Shown here piece after piece: positions 38,519-47,635 of a stretch of DNA of 64,000 nt. Source of the DNA: Bacteroidota bacterium. GTDB taxonomy: Bacteria; Bacteroidota; Bacteroidia; Cytophagales; Cyclobacteriaceae. Each line of letters starts with the position of its first letter. The first letter of the stretch is position 1. Under the pieces are notes generated by a model. It searched no databases. It was not told the origin of the DNA and saw nothing but the letters and a program-made list of their open reading frames with translations. The stretch covers positions 49,112-113,111 of the forward strand of contig CANIVF010000004.1 in the NCBI GenBank assembly GCA_947470895.1. The letters are read 5' to 3'. A program made the position numbers and the translations under genes.

Positions 38519-39823
38519 ATGAAACACATTGTCATCATTGGTAACGGCATATCAGGAATTACGGCTGCACGTAACATTCGCAAGCGTAGTGATTTCAGGA
38601 TAACAGTTATTTCCAGCGAGACTAAACATTTCTATTCACGCACAGCCCTTATGTATCTATACATGGGCCACATGAAGTATGAAAACATCAAACCCTACGA
38701 AGATAATTTCTGGAAAAAGAACAAGATTGATTTGGTGTTTGATCATGTAGATCAGGTCGATACAATATCAAAATCACTTCAACTTAAATCCGGTAATCAA
38801 TTTGCATTTGATCAATTGATTATTGCCTCTGGTTCAACATCAAATAAGTTTGGTTGGCCGGGGCAGAACCTGACTGGTGTGCAAGGTCTTTATAGTTATC
38901 AGGATCTTGAGACTATGGAGCAACACACCAACAAAGTAAAGCATGCCGTGATTGTGGGGGGAGGCTTAATTGGTGTTGAGATGGCAGAAATGCTTCTGTC
39001 AAGAAAGATTGAAGTTACTTTTCTCGTGCGCGAGAAAGAATTCTGGAATAATGTTTTGCCGATCAAAGAGGCAAATTTGATCAGCAGGCATTTACGCACT
39101 CATCATGTCGATTTAAAATTAGAAACAGAACTAAAGGAAATAACAGGTGATGAGCATGGTAGGGTAAATGCTGTGCTAACAAACAAGGGTGAAACAATAC
39201 CGTGTCAGTTTTTGGGCTTGGCGGTAGGAGTATCTCCAAACATAAATTTTCTCTCCAATGCTGGAATTGAAGTGAAGAAAGGAGTGTTGGTTAATGAATT
39301 TCTGGAAACTAATATTCCGGACATCTATGCCGTTGGCGACTGTGTTGAACGAATCTATGATTTATCTGGTAGAAGAAACATTGAACAAGTGTGGTACACC
39401 GGTAGAATGATGGGTGAGGTGGTGGCACAAACGATTTGTGGCGATAAAACAAAATACGAGCCTGGTCCATGGTTTAACTCCGCCAAATTCTTTGACATTG
39501 AATATCAAACCTATGGTCGGGTAAGTAATGAGTTAAAACCTGACGAGCAGGATTTTTATTGGGAACATGCCGATGAAACAAAAGCCATGCATTTGGTCTG
39601 GTATACAAATTCAAATGCATTTAAAGGCATCAATGTTTTTGGGATAAGACTTCGACACGAGTGTTTTGATCGCTGGCTGCGCGAGGGAAGAACCATTCAA
39701 TATGTTTTGTTGCATTTGAGTGAAGCTAATTTTGATCCTGAGTTTTTCAACAGGTATGAAGCACAGATCGTTTCAGGTGTTATAGCAAAGTATCCTGCCG
39801 TAAAGATGGAAATTAATGCCTAA
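38519..39823 (+). CDS. NAD(P)/FAD-dependent oxidoreductase (pyr_redox_2)
   Basis: 434 aa. FAD-binding GNGISGITAA (8-17), NAD-binding VGGGLIGVEMAEML near 145, and the second FAD motif IPDIYAVGDCVE near 270 are in the order of rubredoxin/nitrite reductase-type flavoproteins. The last 120 residues form an extra domain. Its stop overlaps the start of the next gene by 8 bp, so it is closely tied to a membrane polyferredoxin. I infer an electron path from NAD(P)H through FAD to membrane Fe-S clusters. Confidence 0.88.
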   Translation: MKHIVIIGNGISGITAARNIRKRSDFRITVISSETKHFYSRTALMYLYMGHMKYENIKPYEDNFWKKNKIDLVFDHVDQVDTISKSLQLKSGNQFAFDQLIIASGSTSNKFGWPGQNLTGVQGLYSYQDLETMEQHTNKVKHAVIVGGGLIGVEMAEMLLSRKIEVTFLVREKEFWNNVLPIKEANLISRHLRTHHVDLKLETELKEITGDEHGRVNAVLTNKGETIPCQFLGLAVGVSPNINFLSNAGIEVKKGVLVNEFLETNIPDIYAVGDCVERIYDLSGRRNIEQVWYTGRMMGEVVAQTICGDKTKYEPGPWFNSAKFFDIEYQTYGRVSNELKPDEQDFYWEHADETKAMHLVWYTNSNAFKGINVFGIRLRHECFDRWLREGRTIQYVLLHLSEANFDPEFFNRYEAQIVSGVIAKYPAVKMEINA

Positions 39824-41609
39824 TGGTATGAGAGTAATAAAACTAGTTGGGTTAGGTCTTTTTGTTACCGGCTTTGTGATCTTTAACACCTTATTTTTCA
39901 ATGCCACTTATGTGTTGACCGAATCGGTTATTGAAGATACTTTCCGGGACTCAGCAAAAGCATCTCTTTTTCTGCAGTCTTCTTCCACGATGTTAAACCA
40001 GAAGGATGGTTCTGTTTTTTCTTTTGTTTCTGATTTAAAGAAAATTTTTGAGTCAGCCAATCAGAATCAATTTGGCATTTATGGGATTACCCAGGAAGAA
40101 GTGTTGGATCTGGTGGCACGGAGTGGCAAGAAATTTTCGATAGCCTCGGTTGACTCTCTTTACGTAGGTGCCGATGAAGTAAGTGTGTTTAAAAGAAAAT
40201 CATTCAAAGATTATGGAAGTTGGCTGGATGGACGCGAGTTTAGCTCACCTGAAGAATTGCAAAATCAACTTCTAGGTGTTGTAGAAAAAATTCGCACCTA
40301 TGCGATCATCAATCAGGTGGGATTTGATCGCTATCAGGTTAAAGATTTAACCTATTCAATCACCAAGGCTTCGGCCATTAGTCCCGTCAAGGCGAATTCT
40401 AGTCTTTATCTTTTTCTGACCTTCGGTTTTTGCATTTTGGGTGCCTTGCTTTATATACTTCCTAAACTTCAATTACCCGTGGGTATTAAAAACAACGGTA
40501 TCTTTTTTAATGTTATGAAAAGCACCGGGTGGCTTGGAATATTCACGGGTACATGGCTCATCGCATTTTATTTTGTCCTTTATTTTTTTCCTGAATACAT
40601 GACCAATTGGGTATCTATGGTTGACCCGATTAGTAAAGCTCTCAATGGAAATGAAGCTGGCAGATTTTTTCTCTATGGATTCATTTACACCATTTGCATT
40701 CTTGTAATGGGAGGGAGAATGATCATTCACTACAGACACAGTAAATACCAGATTCTGCGAACAACATCCGTGATGTTTTTCCAAACCGCTTTTGCTTTTC
40801 TGATACCAGAGGTTCTGGTCCGTCTGAATAAACCCTACTTTGATTTTAAAAACATCTGGCCATTAGACTATAGTTTCTTTTTTGACTCGCGATTAAAAGA
40901 ATTAACATCCAATGGTACATTAGGATTGTTCATGTTAGGCTGGGGCATGGCGCTGATTATCATCGCGGTGCCTGTGTTTGTTTATTTTTTTGGAAAGCGT
41001 TGGTATTGTTCGTGGGTGTGTGGCTGCGGAGGATTAGCCGAAACATTAGGTGATCCATATCGTCAACTGTCAAACAAATCAGTGAAGGCATGGAACGTGG
41101 AACGTTGGATGATTCATGGTGTATTAGCATTCGCCATCGTAATGACGGCAGGAGTTATTTATACGTATTGGTCTGGCTCTTCATGGGTTTTATTTTTTGA
41201 TAGCTATCAGCTGCGTGAAGTTTATGGGGCCTTTATAGGTGCAGGGTTTGCCGGAGTAGTAGGTACGGGGTTTTATCCACTCATGGGCAACCGTGTTTGG
41301 TGTCGGTTTGGTTGCCCGCTTGCTGCCTATCTTGGAATTATTCAACGATTTAAATCGCGATTCAGAATCACAACCAATGGAGGACAATGTATTTCCTGCG
41401 GAAACTGTTCTACGTATTGTGAAATGGGAATCGATGTGCGCTGGTATGCGCAGCGTGGTCAGAATATTGTACGCTCCTCCTGTGTAGGTTGTGGTGTCTG
41501 TTCAGCCGTGTGCCCACGAGGTGTGCTTAATCTTGAAGTAAAAGAAGAGGCGGGAAGATTCGGTAAGCCCATTCTCATTGGCAATAATCATATTAAACTT
41601 GTTGAATAA
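39816..41609 (+). CDS. membrane polyferredoxin, NosR/NapH-like
   Basis: 597 aa (an inner ATG at 39828 is also possible). It has one N-terminal membrane helix, an exported domain of about 160 residues, then six or seven helices. Cysteine clusters follow: WYCSWVCGCG, WCRFGCP, and two ferredoxin motifs CISCGNCSTYC and CVGCGVCSAVCPRG near the C-terminus. This is the layout of the NosR/NapH/RdxA group, which moves electrons between the quinone pool, cytoplasm and periplasm. The exported domain does not show a clear FMN-binding motif. The start overlaps the stop of the flavoprotein gene. Confidence 0.87.
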   Translation: MPNGMRVIKLVGLGLFVTGFVIFNTLFFNATYVLTESVIEDTFRDSAKASLFLQSSSTMLNQKDGSVFSFVSDLKKIFESANQNQFGIYGITQEEVLDLVARSGKKFSIASVDSLYVGADEVSVFKRKSFKDYGSWLDGREFSSPEELQNQLLGVVEKIRTYAIINQVGFDRYQVKDLTYSITKASAISPVKANSSLYLFLTFGFCILGALLYILPKLQLPVGIKNNGIFFNVMKSTGWLGIFTGTWLIAFYFVLYFFPEYMTNWVSMVDPISKALNGNEAGRFFLYGFIYTICILVMGGRMIIHYRHSKYQILRTTSVMFFQTAFAFLIPEVLVRLNKPYFDFKNIWPLDYSFFFDSRLKELTSNGTLGLFMLGWGMALIIIAVPVFVYFFGKRWYCSWVCGCGGLAETLGDPYRQLSNKSVKAWNVERWMIHGVLAFAIVMTAGVIYTYWSGSSWVLFFDSYQLREVYGAFIGAGFAGVVGTGFYPLMGNRVWCRFGCPLAAYLGIIQRFKSRFRITTNGGQCISCGNCSTYCEMGIDVRWYAQRGQNIVRSSCVGCGVCSAVCPRGVLNLEVKEEAGRFGKPILIGNNHIKLVE

Positions 41610-41637
41610 TCACTTCCTTTGCGGATAAATTGAATGC

Positions 41638-42330
41638 ATGTTGAGCGCTGTTGTTAAGGTAATTATTCCTGCATATAACGAAGAGAATGGTGTTGGTCAG
41701 GTGATTGCTGAGATTCCAAGGCACATCGTATCTGAAATTATCGTTGTTAACAATGCATCAACGGATAATACTGAAGAGGAAGCGACTAAAGCAGGTGCTA
41801 CAGTTTTACGCGAACTCATTCCCGGCTACGGGCGTGCATGCCTTAAGGGAATTCAGTATTTAAGACAGTTGGAGGAGAAGCCTGACATCGTAGTTTTTTT
41901 GGATGCTGATCATTCTGATTACCCTGAAGAAATTGAATCGGTCATTAAACCAATTTTGGATCTGCAGGCCGACATGGTAATAGGTTCCCGTGCTTTGGGT
42001 GCCAAGGAGTATGGATCCATGACTCCTCAACAAATTTTTGGCAATTGGTTAGCCACACGTTTGTTGAAATTGTTTTATGGAATAAAATTTACTGACCTCG
42101 GTCCGTTCAGAGCAATTACCTATTCAGCGCTTATTGAACTGGACCTGCAGGATAAGACTTATGGCTGGACGGTGGAGATGCAACTGAAGGCCACTAAAAA
42201 TGGTTTGCGATGTATGGAAGTACCGGTTCGATATCGCAAGCGAATAGGATTTTCTAAGATCAGTGGCACAGTAAAGGGAACATTGATGGCGGGATATAAA
42301 ATTTTATACACTATTTTTAGGTATATCTAA
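41638..42330 (+). CDS. GT2 glycosyltransferase, dolichyl/polyprenyl-phosphate sugar synthase-like
   Basis: 230 aa. GT-A fold start VIIPAYNEENGVG (8-20), NNASTDNT, the metal-binding FLDADHSDYPEEI near 85, GSRALG and the GPFRAITYSAL segment match the DPM1-like group. There are no membrane helices beyond a weak C-terminal one. It would load a sugar onto a polyprenyl phosphate, which fits a GT-C-type transferase encoded two genes later that could use such a donor. Confidence 0.88.
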   Translation: MLSAVVKVIIPAYNEENGVGQVIAEIPRHIVSEIIVVNNASTDNTEEEATKAGATVLRELIPGYGRACLKGIQYLRQLEEKPDIVVFLDADHSDYPEEIESVIKPILDLQADMVIGSRALGAKEYGSMTPQQIFGNWLATRLLKLFYGIKFTDLGPFRAITYSALIELDLQDKTYGWTVEMQLKATKNGLRCMEVPVRYRKRIGFSKISGTVKGTLMAGYKILYTIFRYI

Positions 42331-42385
42331 AAGTGAGTAGCAAGCTGATGGTAAAATACCTGAAGCATGTTGTTGTCTGAAGCAA

Positions 42386-43843
42386 ATGGAAATCATCATT
42401 TCATTATTTTACGGGTTATCACTTCTGTATATTTTTTTATTCAGTCTGGGGCAATTACATCTGGCCTGTATTTACATCCGAACAAAAAAGCATCAAACCG
42501 AAGAAGTGATTAAACCTATGGAGGTTTACCCTCATGTTACCGTTCAACTTCCCATTTACAATGAAAAATATGTGGTGGAGCGCCTGATCGATGCCATCAG
42601 TAAATTTCAATACCCGAAAGAAAGATTGGAGATTCAGTTGTTGGATGATTCTACCGATGAGACCACCGAAATTATTTTGAAGAAGATTGATGCTATTCGT
42701 TCTTTGAATTTGAACGTAAAACTTATTCATCGCACGAATCGGGTAGGTTTCAAAGCAGGTGCACTAGCCGAAGCCCTGCAATCTGCTAAGGGAGAGTTTA
42801 TAGCCATATTTGATGCTGACTTTATTCCAAAAGAAGATTTTTTATTGAGAACCATTCCTCACTTTATCAATTCAACTATTGGTGTAGTTCAAACGCGTTG
42901 GGGACATATCAATAGAGATTATTCCATCCTGACAAAACTACAGGCCTTTGGTTTGGATGCACATTTTTCTATTGAGCAAACTGCCCGCAGTGTTTCTGGA
43001 AGTTTTATCAACTTCAACGGCACCTGTGGCGTATGGCGAAAATCGTGCATTGCTGATGCTGGTGGCTGGAGTGCCGACACGCTTACCGAAGATCTGGATC
43101 TAAGTTATCGCGCTCAGTTAAAAGGTTGGAAGTTCAAGTATCTTGAAGATATTGAAACACCAGGAGAGTTGCCAATGATTATGCCCGCGATTAAATCGCA
43201 ACAATTTCGATGGAATAAAGGAGCTGCTGAAAATGCCAGAAAGAATTTCGGAAAAGTGCTTAAAGAAGATTTGCCGATAAAGAATAAAATTCATGCTTTC
43301 TTTCATCTCTTTAATAGTTCTGTATTCATATCATTACTTATTGCAGCTCTGCTTAGTATTCCCATGTTGATCATTAAGCAAAGTCATCCGGAAGTATCAT
43401 GGCTGTTTAATCTGGGTATCGTATTTATCTTAGGATTTATGTCCATCACCTTTTTTTATTGGATAGCAACAAATCGATTCTACTCAGATCATCCGGTAAA
43501 GAATTTTCTTTCCCTTTATCCGCGCTTCCTGATTATCTCCATGGGATTATCATTGCATAATGGTATTGCCGTATTTGAGGGAATGATCGGTAAGAAGACT
43601 CCTTTTGTTCGTACACCTAAATTTAATCTGCAGAAAAATCAATCGTGGCTTAGCAATAGTTATATAAAAACCAGATTAGATTTCAATACGTTGTTGGAAG
43701 GGATTTTGTGTTTGTATTTTGTGTTTGGAATATTGTTGGGAATCCGAATCGGTGATGTAGGACTTATTTTTTTTCATGTCATGCTTGCCTTGGGTTTTGG
43801 CAGCGTATTTTATTATTCGATAAAACCTTTATTTCATGCTTAA
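42386..43843 (+). CDS. cellulose synthase-like membrane glycosyltransferase (GT2)
   Basis: 485 aa. An N-terminal membrane helix is followed by a GT-A domain with the processive motifs: DDSTDETTE, FDADFIP, TEDLDLSYR and QQFRW (residue 272 on). Several C-terminal helices follow (about 305-400 and 430-480). This is the Bacteroidota CESA-like group that also includes glucomannan-type synthases. The product may be a beta-glycan or glycolipid. Its stop overlaps the next start by 8 bp. Confidence 0.88.
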   Translation: MEIIISLFYGLSLLYIFLFSLGQLHLACIYIRTKKHQTEEVIKPMEVYPHVTVQLPIYNEKYVVERLIDAISKFQYPKERLEIQLLDDSTDETTEIILKKIDAIRSLNLNVKLIHRTNRVGFKAGALAEALQSAKGEFIAIFDADFIPKEDFLLRTIPHFINSTIGVVQTRWGHINRDYSILTKLQAFGLDAHFSIEQTARSVSGSFINFNGTCGVWRKSCIADAGGWSADTLTEDLDLSYRAQLKGWKFKYLEDIETPGELPMIMPAIKSQQFRWNKGAAENARKNFGKVLKEDLPIKNKIHAFFHLFNSSVFISLLIAALLSIPMLIIKQSHPEVSWLFNLGIVFILGFMSITFFYWIATNRFYSDHPVKNFLSLYPRFLIISMGLSLHNGIAVFEGMIGKKTPFVRTPKFNLQKNQSWLSNSYIKTRLDFNTLLEGILCLYFVFGILLGIRIGDVGLIFFHVMLALGFGSVFYYSIKPLFHA

Positions 43844-45197
43844 ACAAAAGCCAGTTGAATACGTGCTGATCATCAGTTCACTGGTTTGCTATTTTTTTCT
43901 CGCCTTTAAAATTCAGCGCCACGACACATTAGAGTTATTTGTCGCGTACGGAATTTTATTTCTGATTTACCTCTGGATCGTTAACAAAAGCTCAGATCAA
44001 TCCATATCGTTTTGGATTTTTGTATCGCTATGTTTTAGGGTTAGTTTACTTTTTGCTTTGCCCCAACTGTCGGATGATTTTTACAGATTCATATGGGATG
44101 GTCGTTTATGGGCCGCAGGGCAGCATCCATTTGCAGCGTTGCCAGGAGAATATCTGAAATTAAATGTTGCAGGAATTAATCAGGAGCTATATAATCAGCT
44201 CAACAGCAAGGAATACTTTACGATCTATCCGCCTATAGCTCAATATATTTTTTGGGTAGCGGTAAAGATCTCCCCTCACTCAATTTTAGGAAGTGTTATC
44301 GTGATGAGGGGTTTAATCTTGGTTGCTGAGATAGGCTCTATCGTTCTTATGGTTAAGCTTCTTAAGAAGTTTAATCTTTCAGCCAAGAATGTATTGATCT
44401 ACGCACTCAATCCATTAGTCATTATTGAACTTACTGGGAATTTGCACTTTGAAGCTTTTGTGATTCTTTTTCTTTTGCTTTCTACTTTTTTCCTTAGCCG
44501 AAAGGTTCTGCGGGCATCCGCTGTAAGTATTGGTGTTGCCATTTGTGCCAAGCTGGTTCCTTTGATTTTCTTGCCATCATTTATCGGACGGCTTCGTATA
44601 AAGAAATTATTCTTATTTTATTTTGCGGTTGCTATCACTTGTTTGATACTCTTTTTTCCTTTTTTCGATTGGAAAGTTTTTAATTCGTTGCAAACCAGTG
44701 TTGGCTTGTACTTCAATAAGTTTGAGTTTAACGCAAGTCTTTATTACATCGTTCGTGAATTTGGTTTTTGGAAATATGGCTATAACATTATTCAAACAGT
44801 GGGATGGAAGTTGGGACTAACTACGTTTATTTTGATTATTACTTTTGTTTGGATAAGGTACAGACAATCAAAATGGAAGCAAGAGGAAATTAGTAATCAT
44901 CTATTGCTTCCAGACTGGATGTGGATTCTTTCTATTTATCTGTTATTCACCACTACGTTGCATCCGTGGTATATCACTACACTTTTGGCGTTAGCAGTTT
45001 TTACACCGTATCGATTCGTAATGATCTGGACAGGTCTTATCTTTTTGACTTATGCAGGCTATACCCAAGACTCATTTCACGAAGTTCTTTGGCTAACGGC
45101 TTTGGAGTATGGTATAGTGATCGGTTATCTGATCTATGAACTCTGGATCAGAAGAGGCACACTCATCTTTCATTGGAATGAACCGCGTTCACTTTAG
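43836..45197 (+). CDS. GT-C type multi-pass membrane glycosyltransferase (GT87-like)
   Basis: 453 aa with about ten membrane helices. The first large loop holds LPQLSDDFYRFIWDGRLWAAGQHPF. The paired aspartates in SDDFYR are typical of the catalytic loop of GT-C enzymes that use polyprenyl-phosphate sugars. A second typical segment is LHPWYITTLLALAVF. Probably a mannosyl- or glucosyltransferase acting on the outer face of the inner membrane. It overlaps the CESA-like gene and is followed 2 bp later by the TIGR04282 gene. Confidence 0.82.
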   Translation: MLKQKPVEYVLIISSLVCYFFLAFKIQRHDTLELFVAYGILFLIYLWIVNKSSDQSISFWIFVSLCFRVSLLFALPQLSDDFYRFIWDGRLWAAGQHPFAALPGEYLKLNVAGINQELYNQLNSKEYFTIYPPIAQYIFWVAVKISPHSILGSVIVMRGLILVAEIGSIVLMVKLLKKFNLSAKNVLIYALNPLVIIELTGNLHFEAFVILFLLLSTFFLSRKVLRASAVSIGVAICAKLVPLIFLPSFIGRLRIKKLFLFYFAVAITCLILFFPFFDWKVFNSLQTSVGLYFNKFEFNASLYYIVREFGFWKYGYNIIQTVGWKLGLTTFILIITFVWIRYRQSKWKQEEISNHLLLPDWMWILSIYLLFTTTLHPWYITTLLALAVFTPYRFVMIWTGLIFLTYAGYTQDSFHEVLWLTALEYGIVIGYLIYELWIRRGTLIFHWNEPRSL

Positions 45198-45199
45198 TT

Positions 45200-45796
45200 A
45201 TGCGTAAGGACAAGCAACTCCTAATTCTATTCTATAGAAATCCCGAACTGGGTAAAGTTAAAAGCAGACTTGCCGCAGCAGTAGGTGAAGAACGTGCCTT
45301 GGCTATTTATTTGTTGATGGCGGCTCACACAAGAAAGATTTCATTGTCAATCCCAGTAGTTAAAATAATTTATTATTCTGAGTTCATTGATTCAGATGAC
45401 CATTGGCTGAATGATAATTTCCGAAAACAACTGCAGCAGGGCAGCAATCTTGGCGAGAAGATGAAGCAAGCATTTGAAGAGGGGTTCAATTCTGGATATG
45501 AATCTGTTTGCATCATTGGCACAGATTGTTTGGAACTAACTGAAGATATTTTAGTCAAGTCATTTGAAACATTGCAACACAGCAATGCCGTAATTGGCCC
45601 CGCTGCTGATGGTGGATATTATTTATTAGGGATGAGTAAATTTATTCCGGAACTATTCAACGATAAGAATTGGAGCACCAGTTCGGTTTGTGATGATACC
45701 ATTCAGGATTTAAAACGCCTTCATTGCAGTTACCACTTGCTGCCAACCCTGCAAGATGTTGATAGGGAATCAGATCTGCCGCAGTACCTTCGTTAG
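45200..45796 (+). CDS. TIGR04282-type nucleotidyl/glycosyltransferase
   Basis: 198 aa. Starting motif LLILFYRNPELGKVKSRLAAAVGEERAL, then GSNLGEKMKQAFEEGF, CIIGTDCLELTEDIL and GPAADGGYYLLGM identify the family first named rSAM/selenodomain-associated transferase 1 and now described as arsenosugar biosynthesis glycosyltransferase. No radical SAM ArsS gene is nearby. It ends the glycosyltransferase operon. Its TAG overlaps the stop codon of the convergent DUF5777 gene. Confidence 0.86.
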   Translation: MRKDKQLLILFYRNPELGKVKSRLAAAVGEERALAIYLLMAAHTRKISLSIPVVKIIYYSEFIDSDDHWLNDNFRKQLQQGSNLGEKMKQAFEEGFNSGYESVCIIGTDCLELTEDILVKSFETLQHSNAVIGPAADGGYYLLGMSKFIPELFNDKNWSTSSVCDDTIQDLKRLHCSYHLLPTLQDVDRESDLPQYLR

Positions 45797-46701
45797 ATCT
45801 TTGGTTTTTTAATAGTGAACACTCTGGATATAGTGAAGCCCAAACGAATATCTCCTTTAAAGAAATTTCCGGTTGTTTCACAGATGTAAGTTCGTTCTGT
45901 CATTCCTGTAGAATTGGTGCAATACAACTGGAATACGTGTCCTCCAGTCTCGATATCTACACCAATGGACAACGAGTTGGTTGTTCCAGGAAGTTTATAG
46001 TCTGGTAACTGATAATAATACTCAGCATTAATACTTACACGCTTGCTAATCTTTATTCTTCCGCCTGCACCCAAGGCATAGAGATCATTTGGGTCATTGG
46101 AACCTTCCACAAGATTGTAATGAACAATGGTTGGCATCAACTGAAAAGAAAATCCCTCACTAAATTTTCGACCTATCAATAGCTGACCCGAATAATACAT
46201 ATTTGATGTATAGAAATTATCGCGATTTGGGTCATTAAATTTTAAAGATTTATACATCATACTGCCAACTGCGCTAAGAGTAATCGGCATCGATCGCGAC
46301 CCAGATGCCTGTCTTAGGATTTTAAATTTTGTAAAACCGTCATATTGTTTTTGGTAAGTGCTTCGGCCTATGCCAATCATCCATCTTTTTGATAGGCCAT
46401 AATCCAGACCAAGTCTCATGCTGGCTTGATCCAATCCCCAAAGTTCATAGGCACCGCCACTGATGTAACCAAATCGGTGCGAGATGCGAAAGTCAAGCAC
46501 ACCTGTGGCCACGTTTTCCACGGAATGCCCATTGATCAATCGTGTAGTTTTGAAAGTGGCTGTAGCGTAATCAGGTTTTTTATCCTTTTCAGTTTCAGCT
46601 TCCAGCATCTTCATAAGATCGTCTTGTGCAAACGCGGGCAGCGATAGTAATGCAAGAAATAAAATGATACCGAGTTGGTATTGGTTAAGATTTAAGTTCA
46701 T
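45793..46701 (-). CDS. DUF5777-family outer-membrane beta-barrel protein
   Basis: 302 aa with a signal peptide (LALLSLPAFA). A short linker (LMKMLEAETEKDKKPDY) is followed by a beta-barrel-like sequence with a conserved start (ATFKTTRLINGHSVENVATGVLDFRISHRFG). This is the DUF5777 family of Bacteroidota, which recurs with c-type cytochromes and YceI proteins. The start overlaps the stop of yceI by 17 bp, so it is the last gene of the five-gene redox operon. Confidence 0.85.
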   Translation of the reverse strand: MNLNLNQYQLGIILFLALLSLPAFAQDDLMKMLEAETEKDKKPDYATATFKTTRLINGHSVENVATGVLDFRISHRFGYISGGAYELWGLDQASMRLGLDYGLSKRWMIGIGRSTYQKQYDGFTKFKILRQASGSRSMPITLSAVGSMMYKSLKFNDPNRDNFYTSNMYYSGQLLIGRKFSEGFSFQLMPTIVHYNLVEGSNDPNDLYALGAGGRIKISKRVSINAEYYYQLPDYKLPGTTNSLSIGVDIETGGHVFQLYCTNSTGMTERTYICETTGNFFKGDIRLGFTISRVFTIKKPKI

Positions 46702-47236
46702 ATTGGCAGTTAACGCGTATTTCGATAGTTGGAGAAATTTTATCAGCTACTAATGATGGTATCTCGATTTTGTAGTCAGCAAGTTTGAGGGTGAAGGTGG
46801 ATACGGCAGTAATTTTTCCTTTTGAAACGGTGATGGTTCCCATTCCTTTATGAAGTTGTTTTACACCATGCATGGTAAAATCGCCCTCTATAGTGGCTTC
46901 GTAGGTGCCATCTTTAGAAAAGTTTATAGCCGAAAGATTAGTTATCTTTCCTTGAAATGTAGCCTTAGGATATTTATTTGATTCTAAATAGTTTTCATTG
47001 AAGTGTTCTTCCATAAGAGCCTTTTCGAAATGAAAGCTCTTAACCAGAACCGCGAATACGAGATCACCCTTTCCGATATCGATCATGCTGGTTACTTCAT
47101 TATTAACACCTTCAATATTCTCTACGGTAGTTTTTGAAAAGAACGAAATTTGACCGCTGCGAGTCATGAATATCGTTTGTGAAAAGACAGCAGCACTGAT
47201 TGTGCTTAGTAAGATTAGGGTTAGTACCTTTTTCAT
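46685..47236 (-). CDS. YceI-family exported lipid-binding protein
   Basis: 183 aa with a signal peptide (LILLSTISAAVFSQ). The YceI core is visible: GQISFFSKTTVENIEGVNNEV, FHFEKALMEEHFNENYLESNKYPKATF, GDFTMHGVKQ and the C-terminal ISPTIEIRVNCQY. It is a lipocalin-like barrel that binds isoprenoid quinones or similar lipids in the periplasm. It lies between a cytochrome gene and DUF5777. Confidence 0.92.
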   Translation of the reverse strand: MKKVLTLILLSTISAAVFSQTIFMTRSGQISFFSKTTVENIEGVNNEVTSMIDIGKGDLVFAVLVKSFHFEKALMEEHFNENYLESNKYPKATFQGKITNLSAINFSKDGTYEATIEGDFTMHGVKQLHKGMGTITVSKGKITAVSTFTLKLADYKIEIPSLVADKISPTIEIRVNCQYELKS

Positions 47237-47256
47237 AGTTTGTGAGGTTGTTTTGT

Positions 47257-47619
47257 TTAATTATTTAATGCTCCCAGGTCGATCCACTCTTGAATCGTTC
47301 CAATTTCGCAAGAGCTCATTTTACCGGAGTTTTTTGGCATGGCAGAATAACCAGATGTTTGATTCATGCTTCCCATCAAGCTTCCATTGTTTACATACTT
47401 TATTACTTCGGTGTGGCTGGTAAGAATAATTCCTCCTGAAGGAGCTGATCCTCCGTGACAACTATTGCATCGGTTGGTAAGCAGAGGAAGAACGTTAACA
47501 CTAAACGTGGAAGTTGTGGGAACGGTACAATTTGCAGATTCGGGATAAAGAGTTTCCTCGTTATCGTAATAACATCCTGAAAGCACCGTTAAAGAAAGTA
47601 GAAGGACAAAAGATTTCAT
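47257..47619 (-). CDS. monohaem cytochrome c lipoprotein
   Basis: 120 aa with a lipoprotein signal (LTVLSGC). One haem site CNSCH near residue 54. The rest (GGSAPSGGIILTSHTEVIKYVNNGSLMGSMNQTSGYSAMP) closely resembles the C-terminal half of the neighbouring 237-aa protein, including the SGYSAMP/AGYLAMP segment, whose Met may be the axial ligand. The two genes look like products of a tandem domain duplication. Confidence 0.85.
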   Translation of the reverse strand: MKSFVLLLSLTVLSGCYYDNEETLYPESANCTVPTTSTFSVNVLPLLTNRCNSCHGGSAPSGGIILTSHTEVIKYVNNGSLMGSMNQTSGYSAMPKNSGKMSSCEIGTIQEWIDLGALNN

Positions 47620-47635
47620 TTATTTGAGTCTTACA

